Source: Ruminococcaceae bacterium UBA3818
Lineage (GTDB): Bacteria; Bacillota; Clostridia; Oscillospirales; Ruminococcaceae
NCBI GenBank assembly: GCA_002369315.1
Contig: DFDW01000006.1
Coordinates: forward strand, 1 to 64,000
Direction of reading: 5' to 3'
Length of the DNA stretch: 64,000 bases
Each line of letters starts with the position of its first letter. Positions within the stretch are counted from its first letter, which is position 1. This document shows, piece by piece, positions 8,731 to 16,067 of this stretch. The notes beneath the pieces were generated by a model, which did no database searches, was not told the origin of the DNA, and worked only from the letters and a program-made list of their open reading frames with translations. The translations under genes were made by a program, and so were the position numbers.

Positions 8731-8807
8731 GTTATTTGTGCAAAAAGGAAAAAGTGATTTGCGATTAAGCAGGTTGTGCAACAAGCGGTCGCCGGCTTTT
8801 GGACAGC

Positions 8808-9470
8808 TTATTCCAGGGGCCGGACAGACAGATATACGGCACAGTGCCGGGGTGGGATCTGCTTGTCCAGATGGTGAAATCCAAAAAACCATTTCCGAAA
8901 CTGCAATTTTCTTTCCACTTCGGTCAAAAATTGGTTCAAAATATTATTTTGCTGCTCTATCGACAAAAAAACTTTCATTTTTTCCGAACAATCATGGGTC
9001 AGCACGTAATCGACAGACCAGTCAAACCGCTGCAGGTTTTTCCGCGCATCTTCCAACTCCTGCGGGCTGGGCAGTTCCTGCGAAAACCATTTTTGCTGCT
9101 GTGCGCGCATCTCTTTCTCATCGCTCTCTCCGCCGCCCATGGTGAAAATCCGTTTGCCCTCAATGATATATATCTGCCCACGCATCAGGTATCGCAGGCT
9201 GCCGTCAATCCGGCGGACCTGCCCTCCGCCCCAGTCCTCCAGCGGATATTGCTCCAGCAGGTCAAAATTTTCATGGGCCCCGTCGAGAAACAGGATTTGA
9301 TATTTCTTTTTGCCCAGTTTTTTTAAAAGCTTTTTTTCTTTTGGCGTTCCCTGCCAGAGAAACCCGAAATCTCCCAGGACAATCAGGGTATCGCCTTTTT
9401 TCAGTCGCCGGATCTCTTTCGAGCGAAAACGCGCGGCGTCGCCATGCAGGTCAGCGGTAACGTAGACCAT
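8808..9470 (-). CDS. Calcineurin-like metallophosphoesterase
   Basis: This 220-residue, probably cytoplasmic protein belongs to the two-metal phosphoesterases. Motifs in order are ADLHGD (D-x-H), VLGDFGF (GDxG), LDGAHENFD (the GNH[DE] motif with Ala for Asn), LTHDCSE and FGFHHLDK near the C-terminus. The Asn-to-Ala change removes a usual metal and phosphate ligand and could alter activity. The ribosome site GGAGG lies in an inverted repeat GGAGG-acaga-CCTCC that ends at the ATG, so it could be masked in a small hairpin. Confidence 0.8.
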   Translation of the reverse strand: MVYVTADLHGDAARFRSKEIRRLKKGDTLIVLGDFGFLWQGTPKEKKLLKKLGKKKYQILFLDGAHENFDLLEQYPLEDWGGGQVRRIDGSLRYLMRGQIYIIEGKRIFTMGGGESDEKEMRAQQQKWFSQELPSPQELEDARKNLQRFDWSVDYVLTHDCSEKMKVFLSIEQQNNILNQFLTEVERKLQFRKWFFGFHHLDKQIPPRHCAVYLSVRPLE

Positions 9471-9542
9471 GGAGGTCTGTCCTCCTTCCGGATATGGGAA
9501 TTGTGAATTTTTGCATCCCGCCTTTTCCTTTTCGGTTTGGTC

Positions 9543-9551
9543 TGTTATAAT
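9543..9551 (+). promoter_or_regulatory. Extended -10 promoter of the D,D-carboxypeptidase gene
   Basis: TGTTATAAT is a perfect extended -10 (TGnTATAAT). The -35 region is poor, which fits an extended -10 promoter. It lies about 75 bp before the start codon. Confidence 0.6.
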
Positions 9552-9626
9552 GAAAAGAAAGCAAAGGTTTTTTAAGAAGGCAGGAAATCGGCCTTTTCTA
9601 TCATATCATATTTGGAGAGAATGTCT

Positions 9627-10967
9627 ATGAAAAAGTTGTCAATTTTTATGGCGGCCCTGTTTGTTTTCATGCTGTTCGCCGGTGTTCAGCCAGCGTATGC
9701 GGCTCAATATAACCTGAATTTTGAGGAAACCGCAGAGGCGGTTTACATGGTCAACCTGGATACGGATACGGTGGTTTTTGAAAAAAATGCCGATGAGCGC
9801 CGTTCTCCCGCTTCCATCACAAAGATGATGACCATGGCGCTGGCGCTGGAAATGTGCGAAGATCCGGCCAACACCTATGTGACGGCTCCTTCTTACATCT
9901 GGAATGAGTTTGAGGGGATTTCCATTTCCCACTGCGATATCCAGCGGGGCGAAACATTGACGATGCAGGATCTTTTATACGGTATGGCGCTGCAATCTGC
10001 TAACGAGGCGGCCAATATTGTTGCGGACTACCTGGGCAACGGCAGCATTTCCGATTTTGTAGAACTGATGAACCAGAAAGCGCAGGAAATCGGCGCGGTC
10101 AATACCCATTTTACCAATCCCCATGGGCTGTATGGCGCGGATCATTACACGACGGCTTATGATATTTACCTGATCGCGAAGTACGCTTTGAGCGTGCCGG
10201 GGTTTAAGGATCTGGTTTCCACAACCGTTTATACCGCTGCATACGCCGATAAACACAGCGAGCCGCTGAACTTTTATACCACCAACAAAATGATGGTGAA
10301 AAACAGCGATTATTATTACGAGGGACTGGCCGGAATTAAAACCGGTACTTTGCCGGAATCGGGACGCTGCTTTGTCTCCACCGCCACTCGCAATGGATTT
10401 ACTTATCTGCTGGTTGTGCTGGGCTGTCCCGCCTATGATGAGAATGAAAATCAGCTGTCTACCAACTATGCGTTTCTGGACACGGAAAAGTTCTACGACT
10501 GGGCTTTTTCCACTTTCCGGGTGAAAACGCTGGTGGAAGAGGGGAAAATCGTTGGCCAAACGGATTTGGATTTGTGCTGGGGAAAAGACTATTTGCTGGT
10601 GATGACCGATGGGCGCTTTACCGCTCTGCTCCCGGAAGAGATACAGGTTTCCAGCGTTGTAACAGAGGCTGTGTTTGAACAGGAGGCTGTCCGCGCGCCG
10701 GTGAAAAAAGGGGACAAGGTGGGCTATCTCAAATTGGTGCTGGCCGGAGAAGAGGTTGGACGCGTCGATTTAGTGGCTGCCGAGTCAGCGGAAATGAACG
10801 AATGGCTGTTTTGCCTGGATTATGTGAAAAAAATCAGCGCGTCTTTCTGGTTTAAGTTCGCGGTCATTTTTGTGGTGCTGCTGATTATTTTGTATATTGT
10901 ACTGATGGTGGCGCGAAATCGAAACCGCCGCCGGTATCAGAATGTACGTCGCCGCCGCAGATTATAA
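9627..10967 (+). CDS. D-alanyl-D-alanine carboxypeptidase (DacF/PBP5 type)
   Basis: This low-molecular-weight penicillin-binding protein trims the terminal D-Ala of peptidoglycan outside the cell. The 446-residue protein has a signal peptide (residues 1-26, cleavage after AYA). Catalytic motifs are SITK (Ser63, Lys66), SAN (124-126) and KTGTLPESG near residue 225. A C-terminal membrane helix (FAVIFVVLLIILYIVLMV) and basic tail anchor it. ATG 9627 is favoured because GGAG lies 9 nt upstream; TTG 9612 and ATG 9621 are in frame but too close to or upstream of that site. In a spore former it may act in vegetative wall or cortex maturation. Confidence 0.93.
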   Translation: MKKLSIFMAALFVFMLFAGVQPAYAAQYNLNFEETAEAVYMVNLDTDTVVFEKNADERRSPASITKMMTMALALEMCEDPANTYVTAPSYIWNEFEGISISHCDIQRGETLTMQDLLYGMALQSANEAANIVADYLGNGSISDFVELMNQKAQEIGAVNTHFTNPHGLYGADHYTTAYDIYLIAKYALSVPGFKDLVSTTVYTAAYADKHSEPLNFYTTNKMMVKNSDYYYEGLAGIKTGTLPESGRCFVSTATRNGFTYLLVVLGCPAYDENENQLSTNYAFLDTEKFYDWAFSTFRVKTLVEEGKIVGQTDLDLCWGKDYLLVMTDGRFTALLPEEIQVSSVVTEAVFEQEAVRAPVKKGDKVGYLKLVLAGEEVGRVDLVAAESAEMNEWLFCLDYVKKISASFWFKFAVIFVVLLIILYIVLMVARNRNRRRYQNVRRRRRL

Positions 10968-11062
10968 ATCCGGAAGATAACCGCTTGTTTCAGGGAAACA
11001 CTATGGAGTGTGAAGGTCTCTTTTTTCAGAAAAATCTGTGCCGCGAAAGCGTGAAAACACGG

Positions 11063-11091
11063 TTGACAGAAGAAAAAAGAAAGATTATATT
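11063..11091 (+). promoter_or_regulatory. Strong sigma-A promoter of the flavin reductase-rubredoxin gene
   Basis: TTGACA (11063-11068) and TATATT (11086-11091) with a 17-bp spacer lie 40 bp before the start codon. Confidence 0.85.
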
Positions 11092-11130
11092 TAAATGAGA
11101 ATAGTTCCGAATAATGAAAGGAGATTTTAT

Positions 11131-11781
11131 ATGAATATCCAGGCTTTTTTTAAGTTGTCCTATGGTTTGTACGTGATCAGCGCCCGCTCCGGCGAAAAAA
11201 ACTATGGCTGTGTTGTCAATACGCTGCAGCAGGTAACGGCTGAGCCGCCGATGCTTTCGGTGGCGGTCAACAAAAACAGTGTGACAGCAAAGGCAATTCT
11301 GGATTCCGGCCATTTCTGCGGTACGGTGCTGACTGAGACGGCTGATCTGAATTTGATTGGCACGTTTGGGTTTAAAAACAGCGAAGCGGTAGACAAATTC
11401 GAAAGCTTTTCCACAAAAGAGGACGAAAACCAGATTCCCTATTTGACGGAACATGTTGCCGCCCGCTATAGCTGCGATGTCGCTGGCACGCTGGATTTGG
11501 GTACGCATATCCTGATTATCGGCAAAGTGACGGAAACGGAAATTTTAAGCGATGAACCGGTTATGACCTACGATTATTACCATCGGGTGATCAAGGGCGG
11601 AACACCCCCTACCGCACCGTCTTACAAAGGAAATTTGAAGCCAAAAACGGAAGAGAAACCGGAGAAGACAGCACGGTGGCGCTGCAAGATTTGTGGTTAT
11701 ATTTATGATGGCGATCCACTTCCGGCGGATTATCTTTGCCCTATCTGCGGACAGGGAGCCGACAAATTTGAAAAGATTTGA
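11131..11781 (+). CDS. Flavin reductase-rubredoxin fusion (Hrb-like)
   Basis: This cytoplasmic redox protein has 216 residues. Residues 1-155 are an FMN-binding flavin reductase-like domain (FKLSYGLYVISA, the NYGCVVNTLQQVT segment, FCGTVLTETADLNLIG). Residues 180-216 are a short rubredoxin-type zinc/iron ribbon with CKICGYIYDG and CPICGQGAD. High-molecular-weight rubredoxins with this layout in clostridia and acetogens accept electrons from NADH for oxygen or nitric oxide reductases. That role is from family knowledge and no partner lies beside it. ATG 11131 has AAAGGAG. It stands alone between its promoter and a terminator. Confidence 0.9.
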   Translation: MNIQAFFKLSYGLYVISARSGEKNYGCVVNTLQQVTAEPPMLSVAVNKNSVTAKAILDSGHFCGTVLTETADLNLIGTFGFKNSEAVDKFESFSTKEDENQIPYLTEHVAARYSCDVAGTLDLGTHILIIGKVTETEILSDEPVMTYDYYHRVIKGGTPPTAPSYKGNLKPKTEEKPEKTARWRCKICGYIYDGDPLPADYLCPICGQGADKFEKI

Positions 11782-11802
11782 GCAGAATGCTTTTGATTTA
11801 TG

Positions 11803-11841
11803 AAAAAACGGCATGCAGTCATATGGCTGCATGCCGTTTTT
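11803..11841. terminator. Bidirectional terminator between convergent genes
   Basis: AAAAACGGCATGCAG pairs perfectly with CTGCATGCCGTTTTT across an 8-nt loop. T-runs occur on both strands, so it serves the flavin reductase gene and metY. Confidence 0.95.
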
Positions 11842-11891
11842 GTTCCCAAAAGGAGTTTTCCTGCTGCCGGGTTCAAAGCATACCGGAGAAA

Positions 11892-13157
11892 CTAGATTTT
11901 TTCCAGCGCCTGCTTGATATCGTCTAAGATGTCGTCCACATTCTCCAATCCCACGGACAGGCGGATCATGCCGGGGGTAATGCCTGCCGCCACCAGCTGC
12001 TCGTCGGAAAGCTGCCGGTGGGTGGCGCTGGCCGGATGTAGCACGCAGGTACGGATATCTGCCACATGCACCACATTGGAGGCAAGCTGCAGGCTATCCA
12101 TGAACTGGATTGCGGTATCCCGGCTGCCCTTGAGCGAGAAGGACATGACACCGCTGCACCCGTTCGGCAGATATTTCTGCGCCAGCGCGTGATAGGGATC
12201 GGAATCAAGGCCCGGATAATTGACCCACTCCACCTTTTCGTTGGAGGCGAGAAATTCCGCTACAATCTGGGCATTTTTACAGTAACGCTCCATCCGGACC
12301 GGAAGTGTTTCCAATCCCAGGTTCAGCAAGAATGCGTTGATAGCGGTCGGATACGCGCCAAAGTCCCGCATCAACTGAACGCGAGCTTTGGTGATATAAG
12401 CCGCTTTGCCGAAGTCGTGGGTGTAGCGTACACCGTGATAAGATTCGTCCGGCTCGACCAGCTCGGGGAATTTGCCGTTGTCCCAGTTAAAGTTTCCGCT
12501 GTCTACGATGACACCACCTAGCTGAACAGCATGTCCGTCCATGTATTTGGTCGTGGAGTGAATGACAATATCGGCGCCGAACTCGATGGGACGGCAGAGG
12601 ATCGGGGTAGCGAAAGTGTTGTCCACAATCAGGGGAATCTGGTGAGAATGGGCAACCTGCGCGAATTTTTCGATATCGAAAACAGTCAGGGCGGGATTGG
12701 CCAGCGTTTCGCCGAAAATCAGCCGGGTATTGGGTCTGATTTGGGCGGCGATTTCTTCGGGAGAAGCATTGGTATCGATAAAAGTGCACTCAATGCCCAG
12801 ACGCTTTAAGGTAACGCCAAACAAATTGATCGTACCGCCGTAAATGGTGGAAGCCGCCAGAAAATGGTCGCCGGAACTGCAGATGTTCAAAATGCTGATC
12901 AGCGAAGCGGCCTGCCCCGAAGTGGTACACAGCGCGCCGACGCCGCCCTCCAAAGAGGCGATCTTCTTCTCTACCATCTCAACGGTAGGGTTGGAAATGC
13001 GGGAGTACATATGCCCTTCCACCGCCAGGTCAAACAGTTGGCCGATATGCTCGGTGGACTGATAATTGTAAGTCGTGCTTTGATAAATCGGCATAGCCTG
13101 CGGCTCTCCGTTTTTGGGGCTGTAGCCCTCATGCAGGCATTTGGTTTCTATTTTCAT
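11892..13157 (-). CDS. metY: O-acetylhomoserine sulfhydrylase / aminocarboxypropyltransferase
   Basis: This PLP enzyme of 421 residues joins O-acetyl-L-homoserine with sulfide or methanethiol to make homocysteine or methionine. It has the Cys/Met-metabolism fold: YSRISNPTVEMVEKKIASLE near residue 50, TTSGQAA, the VDNTFATP strand and the PLP-lysine motif HSTTKYMDGH with Lys204. C-terminal SVGLENVDDILDDI is typical. The start ATG 13157 has AAAGGATG at 8 nt. A promoter lies at 13193-13221. I found no SAM riboswitch or T-box in the short leader. Confidence 0.95.
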   Translation of the reverse strand: MKIETKCLHEGYSPKNGEPQAMPIYQSTTYNYQSTEHIGQLFDLAVEGHMYSRISNPTVEMVEKKIASLEGGVGALCTTSGQAASLISILNICSSGDHFLAASTIYGGTINLFGVTLKRLGIECTFIDTNASPEEIAAQIRPNTRLIFGETLANPALTVFDIEKFAQVAHSHQIPLIVDNTFATPILCRPIEFGADIVIHSTTKYMDGHAVQLGGVIVDSGNFNWDNGKFPELVEPDESYHGVRYTHDFGKAAYITKARVQLMRDFGAYPTAINAFLLNLGLETLPVRMERYCKNAQIVAEFLASNEKVEWVNYPGLDSDPYHALAQKYLPNGCSGVMSFSLKGSRDTAIQFMDSLQLASNVVHVADIRTCVLHPASATHRQLSDEQLVAAGITPGMIRLSVGLENVDDILDDIKQALEKI

Positions 13158-13192
13158 TTACGTCATCCTTTCATCTGAGTTCACATAAAAAG

Positions 13193-13221
13193 AGTATACT
13201 GCAAAAGCCTACCAAGCGCAA
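13193..13221 (-). promoter_or_regulatory. Promoter of metY
   Basis: Read on the minus strand, TTGCGC (13216-13221) and TATACT (13193-13198) are separated by 17 bp. They leave a 5' leader of about 30 nt, too short for a riboswitch. Confidence 0.7.
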
Positions 13222-13280
13222 TTGATTCTCCCAGTAATTCCAACCCAGTTTTGCCGATGCTCTTTTCATAAAGGGAATTT

Positions 13281-13829
13281 TTATACCAATGTAGGGGACG
13301 GCTGGTTAGAAAATGCATGCAGCGGCCCTTCATACAGCAGCGTAAAGCCTTCTAACCCGCAAAAATCCTCGGGTCGCAGCAGGCCGAATGGCTTTTGGAA
13401 ACGGTGGATACCGCTTTCGTTCAGCATTTTTCCGCAGAATTGAGAGCAGAAGTAAGCGTTTTCCCGTTCCAGCGGAATGCCGGCAATCAGCGTGAACAAG
13501 CCGAGAAAGTTGAACTTGCAGCCGTGGCTTTCGATTTTTTGCAGCAAGCGCAAAAATTTTTCATACGCGTCTTCGCTGACTTTTTTGCTGTAAACCCGGC
13601 ACTGGGTATCTTTGAAACGGTGGAAAAAGCCTTTGTTTTTTCCTTCACGCACAAAGCCGCCGGGTACCGGCAGGGAGGGGTACAGTCTGCCAAAACTGAC
13701 CATGCTTTCCAAAGAACAATCAAAGCTCAGAGAGACATGGTTGTATGCCGATCCGGTGTAAATGCGGATAAACCGAGATGGGATGGTATTGGTGCGGGTC
13801 ACGACAACATAGATGGTTCTGCTGCTCAT
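13281..13829 (-). CDS. Permuted papain-like (YiiX/C92-type) protein
   Basis: This 182-residue protein resembles the permuted NlpC/P60 fold. An early His in AYNHVSLSFD precedes a later Cys in ENAYFCSQFCGKMLNESG, the order expected for the permuted family. Such proteins cleave amide or thioester bonds in walls or lipids, but the substrate here is unknown. No signal peptide is visible. It starts at ATG 13829 with GGAAAGGA upstream and lies 15 bp beyond the transglutaminase-like gene, so the two are probably cotranscribed. Confidence 0.65.
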   Translation of the reverse strand: MSSRTIYVVVTRTNTIPSRFIRIYTGSAYNHVSLSFDCSLESMVSFGRLYPSLPVPGGFVREGKNKGFFHRFKDTQCRVYSKKVSEDAYEKFLRLLQKIESHGCKFNFLGLFTLIAGIPLERENAYFCSQFCGKMLNESGIHRFQKPFGLLRPEDFCGLEGFTLLYEGPLHAFSNQPSPTLV

Positions 13830-13843
13830 ATAGTTTCCTTTCC

Positions 13844-15142
13844 TCAGTTTACTTTTTCAAATCGAACGCGGATTTGGCTGTCCTGTTCCAGAGAAAAAGG
13901 CGCAGATGAGCCATTTTGAACCGAAATGACCGACTCTTTGCTGGTAATGGTGATTTCCGCTACCCGATAGCCGGGATTGGGAAAAGCGAAAACCTGCAGG
14001 CCGGTGCCTGCGGGAAAATCCTGCTTCCCCCTCGCAAAACCGGCAGAGCCGGACGCTTTGACCCAGTAGCGCCCGTTTTTGGCAAACAGGCAGGACACCC
14101 GGCAATATCCTTCCTTCACTGGCACGACAGCTGCGGGATGAAGTTCGGAGACAGGTTTGCTTTGCGCGGTATCGCTGCCGTTTTCCGCTGCGGTATCGGA
14201 TCCCGAAAGGTCTTCTCCGCCAGCCAAAGAGGAGTTTTGGCCGCTTTGCATCCCTGCGCCGGAATTGTCCGCGCCGCCGGCATAATCCGACGAGGAGAGC
14301 GCAGGATAGAAAAGACCGGCAGAAAAACCTTCCAACAAGCTGCTGTCTTCCAAGTGATCCCACACAGAAGAAGATCCCTTTAAAAAGTAATCATATGTAC
14401 CAACGCCCGGGGAATCGTCAAAGGTGGCATCCACCAGATAATAAGCCCCATCGATTTGGACGTAATTCCACATATGGGCTTCGCCGTTTACCGTGCCGCC
14501 GACGATTTCGCAGGGAATGCCTGCCCGATTGCACAGCAGCTTCAGCGCTTTGGCGTACCCTTCACAGATGGCGCTTCCTTCCACCAGCGCGCCGTAGGCT
14601 TCGCAGGACATGGGGTCATAGGAAGATGCCGCACCGCTTTTGTAAGAACAGCGGGAGAGAATGGAATCGTGGAAATAACGCGCCTTTTCCGCATCGGTGC
14701 CGGAGGCCCCTTGCAGAATGGACGCGGCCGCCTGGTCCAGCGCAGAAGATTGGGAAGGCGAGGCGGCAAAAGAAACACGCATGGAAAAACCGGTGATGAC
14801 AACCGAATCCTCCTGTACCTCGTATTGCGGGGAAAAAGAAAAGCCTGATTTATCGATCCAGAAAACTTCCGGATAATCCCGGTAAAAAGCTTCATAAGCC
14901 CTGCCAACCAGGTTTTTCAGGCTGCTGTTGATATCGCCGGAAGCAGAATAGACAGGCGGATCCGAAAATTCCCAGCTGAACGAATCATATCCCTGGGGCA
15001 GATAGGAGGACATGGCGTCGTAGATTTCACGTTCTGATTGGCTGAGCTGAGAGCGGTAGGTAGAGGAAGAGGCCTGTGCCGGCATGGAAACAGAAAGAAG
15101 CACGCAAATGGCTATCCCAAAAGCGATGAAATGTTTTTTCAT
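13844..15142 (-). CDS. Secreted transglutaminase-like protein
   Basis: This protein has 432 residues with a clear signal peptide ending near AQASSS. The middle carries a transglutaminase/protease-like core: EGSAICEGYAKALKLLCNRA (catalytic Cys), GEAHMWNYVQIDGAYYLVDA (His), then the Asp in DATFDD, giving the Cys-His-Asp triad. A Ser/Gly/Asp-rich linker follows, then about 100 residues of a beta-rich domain (EGYCRVSCLFAKNGRYWVKA) that may bind the wall. The start is ATG 15142 with AAGGGGA; a longer reading from 15283 would hide the signal peptide. Such proteins may crosslink or cleave wall proteins. The precise role is unknown. Confidence 0.85.
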   Translation of the reverse strand: MKKHFIAFGIAICVLLSVSMPAQASSSTYRSQLSQSEREIYDAMSSYLPQGYDSFSWEFSDPPVYSASGDINSSLKNLVGRAYEAFYRDYPEVFWIDKSGFSFSPQYEVQEDSVVITGFSMRVSFAASPSQSSALDQAAASILQGASGTDAEKARYFHDSILSRCSYKSGAASSYDPMSCEAYGALVEGSAICEGYAKALKLLCNRAGIPCEIVGGTVNGEAHMWNYVQIDGAYYLVDATFDDSPGVGTYDYFLKGSSSVWDHLEDSSLLEGFSAGLFYPALSSSDYAGGADNSGAGMQSGQNSSLAGGEDLSGSDTAAENGSDTAQSKPVSELHPAAVVPVKEGYCRVSCLFAKNGRYWVKASGSAGFARGKQDFPAGTGLQVFAFPNPGYRVAEITITSKESVISVQNGSSAPFSLEQDSQIRVRFEKVN

Positions 15143-15193
15143 GAAGAATCCCCTTTTCATCCCAAAGATTGAAATCGGGACGACAATATCCTT

Positions 15194-15199
15194 ATTATA
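15194..15199 (-). promoter_or_regulatory. Possible -10 of the transglutaminase-like gene
   Basis: A perfect TATAAT on the minus strand lies 52 bp before the ATG. The matching -35 is weak. The rest of the roughly 300-bp AT-rich gap to 15445 shows no gene. Confidence 0.4.
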
Positions 15200-15444
15200 C
15201 AAAAAATAGCAGAGCCATACCAGATAGTTTCGGAAATATTTTAAGCGACGTTTCTCCATAGCGGTTGGAAAAAAGGCATTCAAAATGACTTATCTGTCAT
15301 CGGACGGGACTTTGTGAAATGGTAAAAAGCAAATATTTACATATAGTAATAAATGTTTTATTTTATACAAAAATTGGCCCAAATTTTGCAGGAACTGTTT
15401 TTGGGTAATATAGAAAAGTTTTGCCTTTTCAGATGCCAATCGTA

Positions 15445-15801
15445 TTATTTACCCTTTTTTTGAAACGGCTTTTTTCCGAGAAAGAGCAAAACGCTGCTGA
15501 GGATAAAAAGAAACGCTCCGAAAAACAGAAACGAGGTTCCGACTCCCCAGATTTCCTCCAAAAAGCTGAGCGTAGGCGTGGTGGCGATCATGGCGTTTTT
15601 CCGGCCGAACAGATCGGCAACGGCCCCGGACGGGACCTCAAAGAAAAAGCTGGCAATATGGAATACCGTTTCGGCCAGCCCGACCTGGACCAGCGAAAAT
15701 CCCCGCTGAATTAAAAAGATGATCCAGACGCCGTCGGTCAGGGAAAAAGAGCCGAAAAATTCCAGCAGATAAAGCCGAAAAAGTTGTTTTTTCAAATGCA
15801 A
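15445..15801 (-). pseudogene. MFS transporter remnant with large internal deletion
   Basis: About 118 codons remain. The first 60 residues match the N-terminus of a major facilitator: helix 1 (LYLLEFFGSFSLTDGVWIIF), helix 2 (AETVFHIASFFFEVPSGAVA) and the loop motif ADLFGRKNAM between helices 2 and 3. They are followed directly by the last helix and basic tail of such a protein (GTSFLFFGAFLFILSSVLL). A full MFS protein has about 400 residues and 12 helices, so roughly nine helices have been lost. The likely start is TTG 15801 with AAAGGA upstream. It cannot be a working transporter of this family. Confidence 0.7.
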
Positions 15802-15849
15802 TCCAATCAAATCCTTTCGTATTTTGATCAAAAGAAAGGGATCGGCGCA

Positions 15850-15886
15850 CAAAAAAAAAGCGCATGGCACAGGCCATGCGCTTTTC
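15850..15886 (-). terminator. Strong terminator behind the tiny gene
   Basis: On the minus strand AAAAGCGCATGG pairs with CCATGCGCTTTT and is followed by nine Ts. It separates the tiny gene at 15890 from the MFS remnant. Confidence 0.92.
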
Positions 15887-15889
15887 GGT

Positions 15890-16007
15890 TCATTGAGAAA
15901 ACCGTTTTAAGAGCATGCTGTCACCATCGAAAAATGGGCGCACCAATCCCCTGGACGGAAAAACGGTTTCCATTGGAAATATATACCATACGCATTTTCC
16001 AACCCAT
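15890..16007 (-). CDS. Tiny gene with its own promoter and terminator (frame interrupted by one base)
   Basis: ATG 16007 follows an AAAGGAG ribosome site. Read as it stands it gives 28 residues (MGWKMRMVYISNGNRFSVQG, then IGAPIFRW) and stops at TGA 15921-15923. If one T of the five-T run near 15930 is removed, the frame continues as FDGDSMLLKRFSQ and ends at TGA 15890-15892, only 4-5 bp before the terminator stem, giving 38 residues. The fit between this second stop and the terminator suggests that 38 residues is the original form. I do not recognise the peptide. It lies between the dipeptidase operon and the MFS remnant. Confidence 0.45.
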
Positions 16008-16037
16008 GGAGCTGCTCCTTTCAACAAGGTTTTCCTG

Positions 16038-16067
16038 ATTCTAACACAGATTACAGCATCTGGTCAA
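16038..16067 (-). promoter_or_regulatory. Promoter of the tiny gene, inside the end of the dipeptidase gene
   Basis: On the minus strand TTGACC (16062-16067) is followed after 17-18 bp by TTAGAAT (16038-16044). The start codon is 30 bp further on. The -35 element lies within the last codons of the M20 dipeptidase gene. Confidence 0.6.

Noticed and set aside
13158..13280. SAM riboswitch or T-box before metY
   Set aside because: The promoter leaves a leader of only about 30 nt.
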